Origin: Gracilaria domingensis
Taxonomy: Eukaryota > Rhodophyta > Florideophyceae > Gracilariales > Gracilariaceae
Direction of reading: 5' to 3'
Length of the DNA stretch: 64,000 bases
Assembly: GCA_022539475.1 (NCBI GenBank)
Contig: VCMS01000126.1
Location: 85,549 to 149,548 of the forward strand
Below, piece after piece: positions 43,954-54,321 of the stretch (positions within the stretch are counted from its first letter, which is position 1; the number at the start of each line of letters is the position of its first letter). Position numbers and translations under genes: made by a program. The notes below the pieces were generated by a model. The model did no database searches, was not told where the DNA came from, and was given only the letters and a program-made list of their open reading frames with translations.

Positions 43954-43964
43954 GAGAAGGGGGG
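43954..43964 (+). promoter_or_regulatory. Polypurine tract, LARD-like element
   Basis: GAGAAGGGGGG directly abuts the TGTGGGGAGCAA start of the 3' LTR. Such tracts prime plus-strand DNA synthesis. Confidence 0.8.
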
Positions 43965-44954
43965 TGTGGGGAGCAACGCATCCGTACTTGGGAACTAATT
44001 GTACTGCTCTGAAAAGATGTAATCCTTGTAGGAAGATGGACTGTGATGTGAACTTTGGCCCAAGTACTTGGGAGAATTCTTGACTATTCTGGTGAACCTT
44101 TTCAAATGGAATGTGTATTGAAACCTATTGGTAGTTGTAGTAGTAGTGCACGTGTTGGATCTGGCATGCAGATATTTGTGCCAACCCCGCTGGGAAGTAC
44201 CTGGCACCCTGACAGTGGGTGGTCCACATGTACCGACCTCGGGAGGTGTGTACCGTAGTTGTCGTTACTATAGTAGTAGTATATATGCTCGGGTGATCGC
44301 ACCCTGGAGCCTCGAAGTAAATGGTAAACTGAGGCCGCCTTCTTCAACCCAAGGCTTGGTTCTAGTTCATGCAACCTTCGGAGGTTTACAACCCCTTCGG
44401 GCCAGTAACCACGTGTCGTTCTTGCATCACTATCCCCTCAGGATCACCTAGGAACCCTTACCAGGTATATTTCTGTTGTTTTTGTTGTTATTGTTTGTTG
44501 TTTCTGTTTGTTGTTTGTTCCGTTTTGTACACGGCGTGTCCCTGTGAGGCACATTCTTTCTGTTTGTTTCCCCTGGTTAGGGTATCGTTTCCGCCCAGTA
44601 TTGGGTTCATTCCAGCACCACTGTGGTGTGTCGCTCCGCTTTCGGCCCTGTTCCCGCCGGTTGGCACGTGCCTTGCTCCGCTCCGGGTTGGTTTCCCTGG
44701 AGGGATCTCGGGTCCTCTACCCTTTCTTTCCCCGCTTTCTGTGGGTTTCCTCACCACTTCTGGTTACTCATTCCTTCTCTGTTTACATCTCTGTAGGTAT
44801 ATCCTGGCACCGTCTCCGGTGTTACACCCGGCTTGTCATTCGACTCGAGTACGAACAGAGGGCTCTTCCGCTGAGTATATCCCTCATAGGGAGTAGGAAT
44901 CGGACATCCTAGTAAAGATTTCCCATAGCGTTCATCGCAGGGTTTTGCTCTACA
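43965..44954 (+). repeat. 3' LTR of the LARD-like Gypsy element
   Basis: The 990-base LTR opens TGTGGGGAGCAACG and closes TTTTGCTCTACA. It has the TATA box (agtatatatgctcgg near 44280) and the family block near its end. It is more diverged from the 5' LTR than expected for a recent insertion. Confidence 0.8.
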
Positions 44955-45680
44955 CGCGTACAGCTCTTCCTCTATATCTGGATTGTGCCCAGGTGGGGTA
45001 ACTCGCGACCGAGCATATTCTTCCTCGATGTTGTCCGCCCTTCGGAAAGGTCTCGTGGTGGAGAAATATCACTCGTGGGTTCGCGAGAATCTTGGGGATG
45101 AAGGAGAAGCAAATTCCGAATTATCGGAGAAACCGAATTAACGGTAATGAAGTAACAGAAGTTCATGAAGTATGAAGTACACGGAATCGTGAAGTAAAAA
45201 GTAAGAAGATTCGATAACGATGGTTTTAGGAAGTTGAAGAAGAAGAAAGAAGATCTATCACTGCAATTCAGTTTTACCACAAGTCTGGTTCTATGATGAT
45301 ATGTACTATTTGCCTTGCTATAGGGATCACGAGAGGTCATTGCTCCCATCGTGGGGTTCTTACATTCCCGTCGATGGGCCGGCACCTCTCGGAATGGTGG
45401 GACCACCCTGGTTCAGGGAAAGCGAAGGGTAGCTCTGCGCTGCTAACGCCAGCATCTGGCCGATATCCGTCATCACCGGTGGAATCGGGACGCCCATCTG
45501 GGTGAGCTGGTTTCGCAACGCAGCAGCCTGCGGATCAACCGCCCCAGTCGGCGTGATGTTCCAACCAGGTTGAGCGCTACCCCCGCTGGCTCCCGTCGTT
45601 GGGATAACCTGCAAGTTACTCACCGGCGTCGGTTGCACCCCCTCTCCAGGATTCACTGGTTCGCTATCCACCATCGGATC
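44955..45680 (-). pseudogene. Older Gypsy copy: 3' part of its antisense gene
   Basis: From 45680 to a stop at 45360 the minus-strand frame reads MVDSEPVNPGEGVQPTPVSN and LRNQLTQMGVPIPPVMTDIG. This parallels the end of the antisense gene at 54322 (SLIGMGVPIPEDMTDAAQM). Bases 44955-45360 are its downstream region, purine-rich on the plus strand, like 53960-54320 of the younger element. The other half lies at 57374-57620 beyond the younger insertion, and the frame joins exactly across GATCC. Confidence 0.7.
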
Positions 45681-46681
45681 TGTGGAGCAAACACGATCCG
45701 GTAGTCGGCGCAAGATGCATCTCATAATGAGCACTAACCCCCTTGGGTGACGTGGCGCACACTATGAATGGCACCCACATTTCTTTGTTAATTTTTGGAA
45801 GAAGTTTCAGGAACCTCTGCGGGTAGATGTGGGAATTGGCTCTCGGACACGAGCGGTTGCTGGACTTCGTAGTGGGCTTGTATTGTAGATACTCAAGGTG
45901 TACCCGCCGGGGTGTGCATAGGAACCCTGACACTGGGTTATACACGTGTTCGAACTTCGAGAGGTACACACCACAACTGTAGTTAGTAATAGCTTAATTC
46001 TTGGTAGAGTCCTATATAGGCTCGGGCCATCTCACCCTGGAGCCCACCAAGTAAACTCACCTGAGTCGTGTCCTATCTCCCAGGACCGGGCTATAGATAT
46101 TGTTGCCTACGTAGGTTCACTACTCTTCGCGGAGGGTAACCACGACTGGTCTCGACATATCTACCCCTCAGGGTCTTTAAAAAAGCCTAAACTTGCACCT
46201 ACTGTTGGTTTCTTGCTATTTTTCGGATATCGGCTAACGTCGAGCGTCTTGGCCAAGGAGTGGCGTCGCTCTGGACAAAGTCGCCTGGTTTAGGTACCGC
46301 TTCCGCCCCCGTACGGGTATTCTTTGGCCCCACTTTGGTACATTCTGTTGGCACCACTGCGTGGTCGTCGCGCCGCTGTCGGCCCTGTTTCCGCCGGTTG
46401 GCACGGGCCGTAGCTCCGCTCCGTGGTCGGTTTCTGTGTACACCGTTCACACGGTTGAGTGTTCGTGATCCCATCTCTTGGGCTCTATCTCGTCACCCAC
46501 TTGGGCTCCGCTTCTTTCTCGGTTTCACCTCTATAGGTAGAGCCAGTCACCGTCTCCGGTCTTACCCCCGGCTTGCTTCTCGTTTGAGCACGGACAGAGG
46601 GCTTTGTCGCTGAGACTGCCCATATAGGGAGCAGGACTCGGACATCCTGTGGATCATCCCCATTTCTGGGTTTGCTCTACA
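45681..46681 (+). repeat. 5' LTR of the younger Gypsy element
   Basis: It opens TGTGGAGCAAACACG and closes GTTTGCTCTACA, 1001 bases. A TATA box (cctatataggctcgg near 46010) precedes cacctgagtcgtg, a likely start region. About 98% identical to its partner at 56373. Confidence 0.95.
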
Positions 46682-46683
46682 TC

Positions 46684-46701
46684 TGGTCTCCCGATCTAGA
46701 A
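46684..46701 (+). promoter_or_regulatory. tRNA primer-binding site
   Basis: TGGTCTCCCGATCTAGAA starts two bases after the LTR. TGG pairs with the CCA end of a tRNA. The related element at 35136 has gtctcccgacttagaa at the same place, which supports the call. Which tRNA it pairs with I cannot tell. Confidence 0.65.
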
Positions 46702-46892
46702 AGGTGTGAATTCAGGAGGTACTCTAACGAGTCTAGAAGCTTGATCGATTAGATTGCCCCCTCGGGAGATTGTACTCTAGTGCCCTCACCCCTTGGGTTC
46801 ACTGGAAACAGTTTCTCGATCTACTCCGCGTATCGGTGATCTGGTGGGCTTTGGTAACCGTTCTTACTGGTTGTTGACCGGTAATCTGCAGT

Positions 46893-49004
46893 ATGCCGAT
46901 ATCAACTCGGACCTCCAGGCCTCGCTCCGTCAACTCGGCTAGCTCCGTTCCCACGGCTGCTTCCCGCGCACAGGCGCCTGCCCCGGAGGGAGATCCTAAC
47001 CCAGAACTCACTCGATCCCGAGAAGCAACCCCGTTGGGTGAAGTACCCCAAGAGGCTGTTGTCCCCATGACCCCCCGAGCGGCAACACCGCCACCGGTAG
47101 TGGAGACACCGTCTTCAGCCCCTTTGGGAGCACAGACCTCGCTGGCGATACGAAGTCTAAGAGCCAGGATGGACAATGCTGACATTGCCCATAGGGACCT
47201 CAAAGAGGGCGTGGAGGATCTTAGACAGACTTTGGAGCACGCCCAAGTTAGGGAAGTCTCAGGAGATATTCGCCTTCTGAGGCAGGAAATGAATTTCTTC
47301 TTAGAAGGTTTTGGGACCCCGCAGGTTTTTGTTGACGACTACCGACAAACGGTTCAAGAATCTCGCATCGAACGGCAATGATTACAAGCCAGGTTGGACA
47401 ATCTGGAAGCAATTATCCGAATGGATGAAGATTTAGGAGTCGCGGAACGGAACAAATCCGAATCGGAAGCCTCGGTACGTCGTTCCGATAAGCGGAGTCG
47501 CCGGAAGCCTAAGAAGGAGTCGCGCCATTACTCGGATTCATCTGATTCTGACTCACATAGTAGCTCGGATAGCTCGTCATCCTCGTCATCTTCCGATTCC
47601 TCGGCTATTGACTATCATATGAGTTCCCGTTCTACTCGGTCCAAGGCTACTCATTCCACTGTTGGAGCTATTCGCACCCGCAAAAGAGGAAAGAGCCACC
47701 CTGGCCTGAAGGAGATCAAACCAACGAATCCGTCGTATCGGAAATTGCTTTCGTACCGTTGTTATCGGTTACAGAACACTGCGTCTTCAAGGATCTCTAG
47801 AGGCACTGGAAAAGTTAGGGACTACATCCGTAGACTCGGCGTTACACTCAACAAGAAAGAGTTTACAGGAGAGGACCCAATCATGGTGCTAGATTTCCTC
47901 GCGAGGTATGTTCAAGAAGCGGATATCCTCGGTATGAGTGAGTGACAGGCGCTTATAACCCTCCCGTATTTCCTAAAAGAATTGGCAGAAGATCAGTTCA
48001 ACTCCGCACGCGGATCCTCGACAGCCCCTGATGAGGGTGGAGTCACTTGTTGGCCCGAAGCGGTTCATTACCTTCTCAGGTCATACGCCACTGGTCACGC
48101 CATCCAAAAGGCTACCACAGCCCTGAGGGAGACGAAGCAACGCCCGGATGAAGACGAAACGGCTTATTCAACGCGCCTGAACAAGGCCTTTCACCGTTGC
48201 GGTAATGTACATCCTTCTCAAGAGAGATGTTCCATATTTGTTGATGGATTGGATCCCGCAATTAGGGCACTTGTCGCCCGACATAGGGAAGAGAAGAGGC
48301 GAGTTTCCTACCTAGAGCTCATACAGTATGCCCAGGCAGAAGGAGACACACTCCGTGCACGGAGCTCTTCTCGATCTAAATCCCGAAGGGTCCTCTTCGC
48401 CGAGAAATAGGATTCTTCACTATCCCGTAGCCGTGGGAATCACTCCAGTATTGGCCATGATAATGTGAACCTCGTAGGTACTAAATTTGAGTCGGTTGGC
48501 ACATCGGACCTTCCCTCGACATCGGCACCGTCTTCGGACACTGACCCGGCGTTATACGCTCAGGGAAGCCGAGTTCCGGCAGCTCCGATACCCTTTTCGG
48601 GTCGCAACATGAGGTTCAATCGCCCTGGATGGAGGGATACTGCTCCGCAAGGTCGTACGGACTTTCGCCCGCACGACAACCCGACCCCGGTGATCTGTTA
48701 CTAGTTTTACCAATTTGGTCATATCTCAAGACAGTGCACGTTCCCTCAGCGGGAGAGGTCAAAAATTATCGCTCAGTATGAGTCGCTCTCACCAGAGAAT
48801 CAGGCTCGTGTTCCGAGAACATCCTATGAAGTGGCCAAGTTTGCATTGACCCTTTATCAGGGAAATGGAGGAACCAACGTTGCTGTACTTAATCATACAT
48901 CGGCCCAACCTTCGGTGGAACGACACATACCCGCGAACGGGAATCAACTCGATGCCCAGGACGGGAATTGCTCGCAACAGGCGGTACCTGCTCCGAAAAA
49001 CTAA
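46893..49004 (+). pseudogene. Gypsy gag, one frame with four in-frame stops
   Basis: The 703-codon frame contains no frameshift but four stops: TGA 47379, TGA 47943, TAG 48408 and TAG 48702. The N-terminus is Pro/Ala-rich and disordered, then a coiled coil, a long serine run (near 47570-47610) and a capsid-like helical region (RRLGVTLNKKEFTGEDPI, then TRLNKAFHRCG and FVDGLDPAIRALV). The zinc knuckle is spoiled: where the relative has CYKCYGFGH, this copy reads C-Y-stop-F-Y-Q-F-G-H, losing the second Cys. The frame ends AAA AAC TAA at the frameshift site. Each stop is one transition away from a sense codon such as CGA, CAG or TGG. Confidence 0.8.
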
Positions 49005-52000
49005 TCTTGGGAGTCTCCCCGGTGGGAGGGGCGTCTTCTGAGCCGAATGTGAAGACGCCCGAAGCGCCTTCGCTTCACTCCCCGGTCGTTAGAATCCTTA
49101 CAAGAACGATGGCTGCCACAGACGTGGATTCAAAACACTGCAGTGTTTTACGTCGCCTGTGGATACGGTCCCGCAACCTCCGTATCCCGGATCGAATCTT
49201 TGTTATGGCGAAAAGAAATTACAAGGTATATGCCGATCTCGGCCTTTCCGCCCAATTTATGGTTCGTCAACTTGCGGTCCTAGACATAGGCGCCGCCCCA
49301 AACCTAATCCATCGGAGGCTAATACCGCCCGCACTTCGGGAAACAATTCGTTTCAGTCCAGCATTGGATATCGCTGATGCGAACAATAATCCGATTCGAA
49401 CGGCAAGCTACATAGCGCTCTTGGTGAGATTAGGAACCTGTTTGGTTAAAATCGACTTTGTCGTCTGCGACTCAATAGCAGCTCCGATCATTCTCGGCTG
49501 TGACTTTTGCGACCGCTTCGTGGAAGCAATCCGTCCGCGGAAACGAGAGGTGGAGATGGCGGATGGTTCCGTGTTGCCGATTGTCCGGAGACATTTCAGA
49601 GCTGCTACGCAGAAACATGTCCCGTTACCGGTCGCCCAAAAAGCAGCCAAAGATGACATGGAGTCTACGAAGTTACGAGTCCTCAAAACCGTATCACTTC
49701 CGCCTGAGTCCCAGGTAGGGGTTCATGTTACCACCAAACACTATCGTCTTCATATTGTACAACCGTTGCCGGCTCTCTATGAACAGCGCCAAATAGCCTT
49801 GGCTAATGGAGTCGTTATGATTCAACCGAATGAACTTTTCAAGGTAATGATCGCCAATTTTGGCAGAACCACCCAGTGGTTAGTCAAGAACCAAGTTGTG
49901 GGCTCGATGCTACCGCACCCTGCCGCGGTGATCCCTACTAAGATCCCCATTGGGACGGTTCTCGGAGTATCTGACCCTAAGGAGGGGGAGGAGACTGTTG
50001 ATTCGCATGAGTTGGTCGCTACGGAGGTCACCGAAGAATCGGGTTCAGATAATCCGAAACCTTCAGAGGTCAAGCCTGTGCCGCCGGGCAGTGCACAGAC
50101 GGATCCTGTTGAGGAGTTAATGAAGCTCAATCTGGAGCATGTGCCTGAATCCCATCGGGAGAAGCTTCGCGGGATGTTGCGCGAGTTTACGCCCATGTGG
50201 GATGGAACTCTGGGAACTATCAATATCACGGAACATTGCATTGATCTACTTCCGAATACTCGGCCCATTTCTCAGCACCCTTACAGGGCAGGACCGAAGG
50301 CTCGGGGAGAAGAGAAAGCTCAAGTGGAGAAGATGCTGCGCGCTGGCGTCATCGAACCCGCTCAGTCTTCGTGGGCATCACGAGTAGTGCTGGTTCCGAA
50401 ACCGGATGGCTCTTGGAGATTCTGTATCGATTACCGAAAGTTAAATACGGTCACTGTGAAGGATGTATATCCGATACCCCGGATGGATGAATATATCGAT
50501 TCTCTAGGGAGCGCTAATGTATTCACCACCCTGGATGCTAATTGGGGATATTGGCAGGTGCCCATCAGGGAAGCAGACAAGGACAAGACAGCATTTGTAT
50601 GCCACCAAGGTCTGTACCGTTTCTGGAGAATGCCCTTTGGGTTAACCAATGCCCCCGCAACGTTCCAACGAGCGGTGGATATCCTCCTCGCAAGGTTTAA
50701 ATGGACCACATGCTTGGTGTACCTGGACGACATTGTCATGTTCTCCAACAATCTGGACGACCATCTAGCCCACGTGAGGGATGTTGTGCGAGTACTGCGT
50801 GATGCAGGAGTAACGTTGAAACTCAAGAAGTGTGAGTTCTTCACCGAATCGGTTAAATACCTGGGATATATTATCCGCCCCGGAAAACTTTCAATCGATG
50901 AAGTACGGGTCAAATCCTTGAAGGAGGCGAAGCACCAGACCATTCAGACGGAGTTACGATCATTTTTAGGCTTATGTAACGTGTATCGGCGATTTGTTCC
51001 GAGCATTGCGGACATAGCGTCACCGCTGAACAAACTCCTAACGAAAGGACAGCCAATCGACTTGGAGCCCTTTGGGGATGCAGAAGCGTCCGCCTTCGCG
51101 GCATTGGTTGATGCAGTAACCTCTCCGCCAATCTTGGCCTTACCGAAGCCCGGGTTGCCGTATGAAGTTGACACGGATGCTAGTGCGAACCAGGTTGGTT
51201 GTGCGTTGTTTCAGACCGACGAGAACGGTGAACAACACCCCATCGGGTACTGGTCAAGGTCACTGAACGTGCACGAAAGTAACTACTCGGTTTCCGAAAA
51301 AGAATGCCTCGCAGTAGTGCGGGCCTTGTCCACACTCAGGCCCTACTTAATACGTTTTGAGGTTAAGGATCAAGGATACCTTGTGAGGATGGTGGAATCT
51401 CGACCACAGGTGGTAGTACCACACTCCCTGCAGAGTCGTGTACTTCACTTGTCACACTACGTGAAGTTAGGAGCCCATCCGGGAGGTCGGAAACTGTATC
51501 TTAGCTTGCGAAGGGACTTCTATTTTCCCGCTATGGCGTTTGACTGCTACGCGGTTCGTCGCTCCTGCCAGGACTGCGCCAAGAATGAAATTAAACTCCG
51601 TAAGTACTCGAAGGAGTTTAAGCTATTCCCTGCGCGGGCACCACTTGAATTCGTCGCCATCGACATCTTGGGAGAACTCATCAAGATCCCCAGGGATAAT
51701 CAATATCTGTTGGTCATAACCGACAGATTCTCCAAGTTGGTCAGGACAGTTCCGCTTAAACGGATTACCGCTGCTGCAGTGGCACAAGCCTTTGTGACCC
51801 ACTGGATGTTTGTCTATGGACCGCCAGTACAGCTACTATCCCATAACGGCTCACAATTCACATCTAAGTTCTTTCAAGACGTGTGCCGGATCCTGGACAT
51901 AAGGAACATTTTTGTAGCTACATATCATCCCCAGGCGAATGGGCAGGTGGAAAGATTTAACCGAACTATACTCGGGACTTTGAGATCCTATGTCGCGGAT

Positions 52001-53062
52001 CACCCCAAAACTTGGGACCTGTATACAGACGCAATCACCTACGTGTACAACACCCAGGTTCATAGGGTAACGTCATTATCACCATTCGAGTTGGTACTTT
52101 CGCGAATACCGCCACCACTGGCAATTGAAGCGCAGCCAACATTGGATACGTTCCCCTCACCGAGTATGTATCGGGAAGCATGGAAACAATGGCTTACCAA
52201 GTTGGTACCTATCGCTCGGCGCTCAATGGAGAAAGCGCAGCTATCCTACAAACGGCACTTCGATAGCCGAATTCGAAGACCGTTGCCTCAATTGAGAGAA
52301 GGAGACCATGTGTTCCTCCGTTAGGAGTACTACAATCCTGAAAAGGAACGGCGCCACAAGTTATCGCCAATCGCGAGTGGACCCTACCGAGTAGTTTCCC
52401 TACAGGGCAACACCGTCGTACTGGAAATTAACAACCAGCACGAGCTGTCCTCCCGCGATCGCGTCTACCGCGCCCCGAGTCCTCTCCAGGAAGTCGTCTC
52501 AACACCGGTACCCGGAAACCCTGAAGCTGCTACGCAGGACGACGCTGCATGCTCGGAGAACACTGTTCACCGACCTTCGGTTCTTCCTCACCCGGAGCGC
52601 GGTCTTTCTGACCTACCTGAAGTCTCAGAGGCATTCAAAGGTAACCCTACCCTCTCTCGGGCTACTCCTACCAACTCAATTAGAGTTCACCTACCGCACT
52701 CGGTTATCTCTGACGCTAACGTATCGCACCCTAAGGAGGGGGAGGAAGCTGGAAATCGCTCTCGCATGTCGGCCGCTCCGGCATCGTCAGCACCCAACCG
52801 AGGCGCACGGTCACCGACAGGGGTAGAAGCCCAAGCTGGGAGTCGGAACGCTAACGCGACAACCCGCATAGTAATCGCCGACCCGGCCAGAACCACCGCC
52901 AGTACGGAAGGAAGAACCCAGGAAGGGGAAGAAGTAGCTCAGGTTAGCAAGCCCGTTGGGGATCCGTCCAAACCCATGGATCGCAGCGCAACGGGCCCGC
53001 GTAATGGGCAAGGTTCCGAGAGAACGGCGAAAGCAGTTTCAGCGGACCCACTCATGGGGTAA
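48968..53062 (+). pseudogene. Gypsy pol: protease, RT, RNase H, integrase, with TAG stop and active-site losses
   Basis: The frame is -1 to gag and overlaps it by 37 bases. Protease: VLDIGAAPNLI, where the DTG/DSG triad is DIG. RT is complete, with WRFCIDYRKLN, FTTLDANWGYWQ and YLDD (residue 585). RNase H keeps VDTDAS and SEKECLAVV, but then jumps to the integrase region, so its C-terminal part and tether are deleted. Integrase has the H-H-C-C finger and FVAIDILG, then SHNGSQF, then GQVERFNRT. Spacing is D-59-H-35-E, so the second catalytic Asp is now His. TAG at 52322-52324 separates the integrase tail (SGPYRVVSLQGNTVVLEI); the frame then runs to TAA at 53060. At least three enzyme steps should fail. 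Confidence 0.9.
48995..49001 (+). promoter_or_regulatory. -1 frameshift site of the younger element
   Basis: G AAA AAC directly precedes the gag stop TAA. The pol frame reads through it as SEKLI. A hairpin, CTCCC-cggt-GGGAG, starts about 13 bases downstream. The older relative has A AAA AAC with SKKLI at the same place. Confidence 0.7.
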
Positions 53063-53395
53063 ACGGATAAGAATCCCAAAGGGAGCAGCCTGTAGCAGGC
53101 AAATGAAGCTGGAGACACTGGAAGTTGAAGCCGGAGAGCCGGAAGAAGAAGGCAGAAGTAACCCCATGGGGCAAGCATGAAGCACACAGGACTGCAAGTG
53201 CGGCGCCCGAAATAACGGTGTAAAATCAACGTCCGTGGCGTGCATACGCCCAGGCGGGAGATAGGAGATTGGTAACCGTAATCACGTGCCGTGGCGAGCG
53301 CCTGACACGTGCCACCCCGTGGCCGTTCACCGGTTTCAGGAAATGTGTTGAACCGTTTGCGGTACCTGTGACGCACGCACCCTCACGCCCAGCCA

Positions 53396-53950
53396 ATGAA
53401 GATGGATGGCAACACGCCGTGGCCCGGCAATCCGCCACCCTGTTCAGTGAGCGTGTTTGCAAGCCTCTCCGTCACAACGGCTTCTCCCCGTCGAAGAAGA
53501 CACGACACTCGAATTCGAGAGGCGACCGTTAGTCGGCCTGTCGCCCTTCGGGCAAGAGACGCCAAAAGCCGAACTCGGAAGTTACCGCATCTCCGTCACA
53601 ACGGCAGTTGCCATCGTGGTCACCCCACGCAGCGTCTCCGAGATCGGATTGTACCTGAGTATCCCCTTGTACTAATCGGAGTGAAAGCCTACGCGAGCCC
53701 GATGGCGAGAGAAACCGAAGCGATGTCCGAAGACGGAAAGGACCTTTTCGAGTTCGTCATCGACCGCATCGTGAAGCACGACTATGCCCACGACGGGACG
53801 CTACTCTACCGAATCCGTTTGTACGGCTACCGTCCAGCGGACGACACATGGGAGCCTATTGAGCACCTTCCGAGGTCAAAGTTAATCTCATACCACCGCC
53901 GGATCCGGACGGAACTCCCCACAACCCTGGACAATGCCCAGGTGGGTTAG
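53396..53950 (+). pseudogene. Chromodomain-encoding 3' region of pol
   Basis: LFEFVIDRIVKHDYAHDGTL, then YRIRLYGYRPADDTWEPIEH is a chromodomain, with the aromatic and W-E-P positions that read methylated histone tails. Chromovirus integrases use it to aim insertions at heterochromatin. It is in the same frame as pol, but TAA at 53060 and several stops up to 53396 separate them. The front part (PWPGNPPPCSVSVFASL, and Arg-rich stretches) looks like non-coding DNA read through, so the real unit may start near 53690 or the fusion has decayed. Confidence 0.75.
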
Positions 53951-54321
53951 AGCGTCACCGGTAAAATACTGTGGTGAGCGTCACCGCTCCGCGGTTAGTT
54001 GGAAAGGACTCTGAGGAGTATAGAAGGAACAGCTCTTCTATGTATATTAGGAGAGAAGAACTGTAACACCGAACTGTCGGTTCAGTACCGTCACACGGTG
54101 TTACCACGAAGTAGAAGTGGAAGAAGATCTAAGAAGCGCCACGTATGGCTAAGAAGTATTCTGGAAAGGAAGCGAAGATGAAGATGAAGCTCGTAGTCGA
54201 GAAGATGAAGATGAAGAAGCCTCACAGAGGACTAGTGGAAGGAAGGTACCCCTAATGGGTTTGATTTACTCGAAGAAGTCGCAAGCTACAGCGGAAGCCA
54301 CCGCTACTCGGTGTGATCCCG

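Larger units (their letters stand above)
35136..44954 (+). mobile_element. Ty3/Gypsy element, LARD-like: gag-protease plus about 5 kb non-coding
   Basis: The 5' LTR (35136-36143) is followed by the primer-site-like tctcccgac. The 3' LTR (43965-44954) is preceded by a polypurine tract. Between them are a truncated gag, protease and a fragment of reverse transcriptase, then non-coding DNA rich in inverted repeats. The LTRs differ clearly by eye and no target duplication remains (tagag against cgcgt), so the copy is old or is a composite. It is inserted at the 3' end of the PIF transposase pseudogene. Without RT and integrase it could move only with help from a complete relative. Confidence 0.75.

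Noticed and set aside
35131-44959. Target duplication for the LARD-like element
   Set aside because: tagag on the left and cgcgt on the right do not match, so the pairing of the two LTRs rests on orientation, primer site and polypurine tract only.
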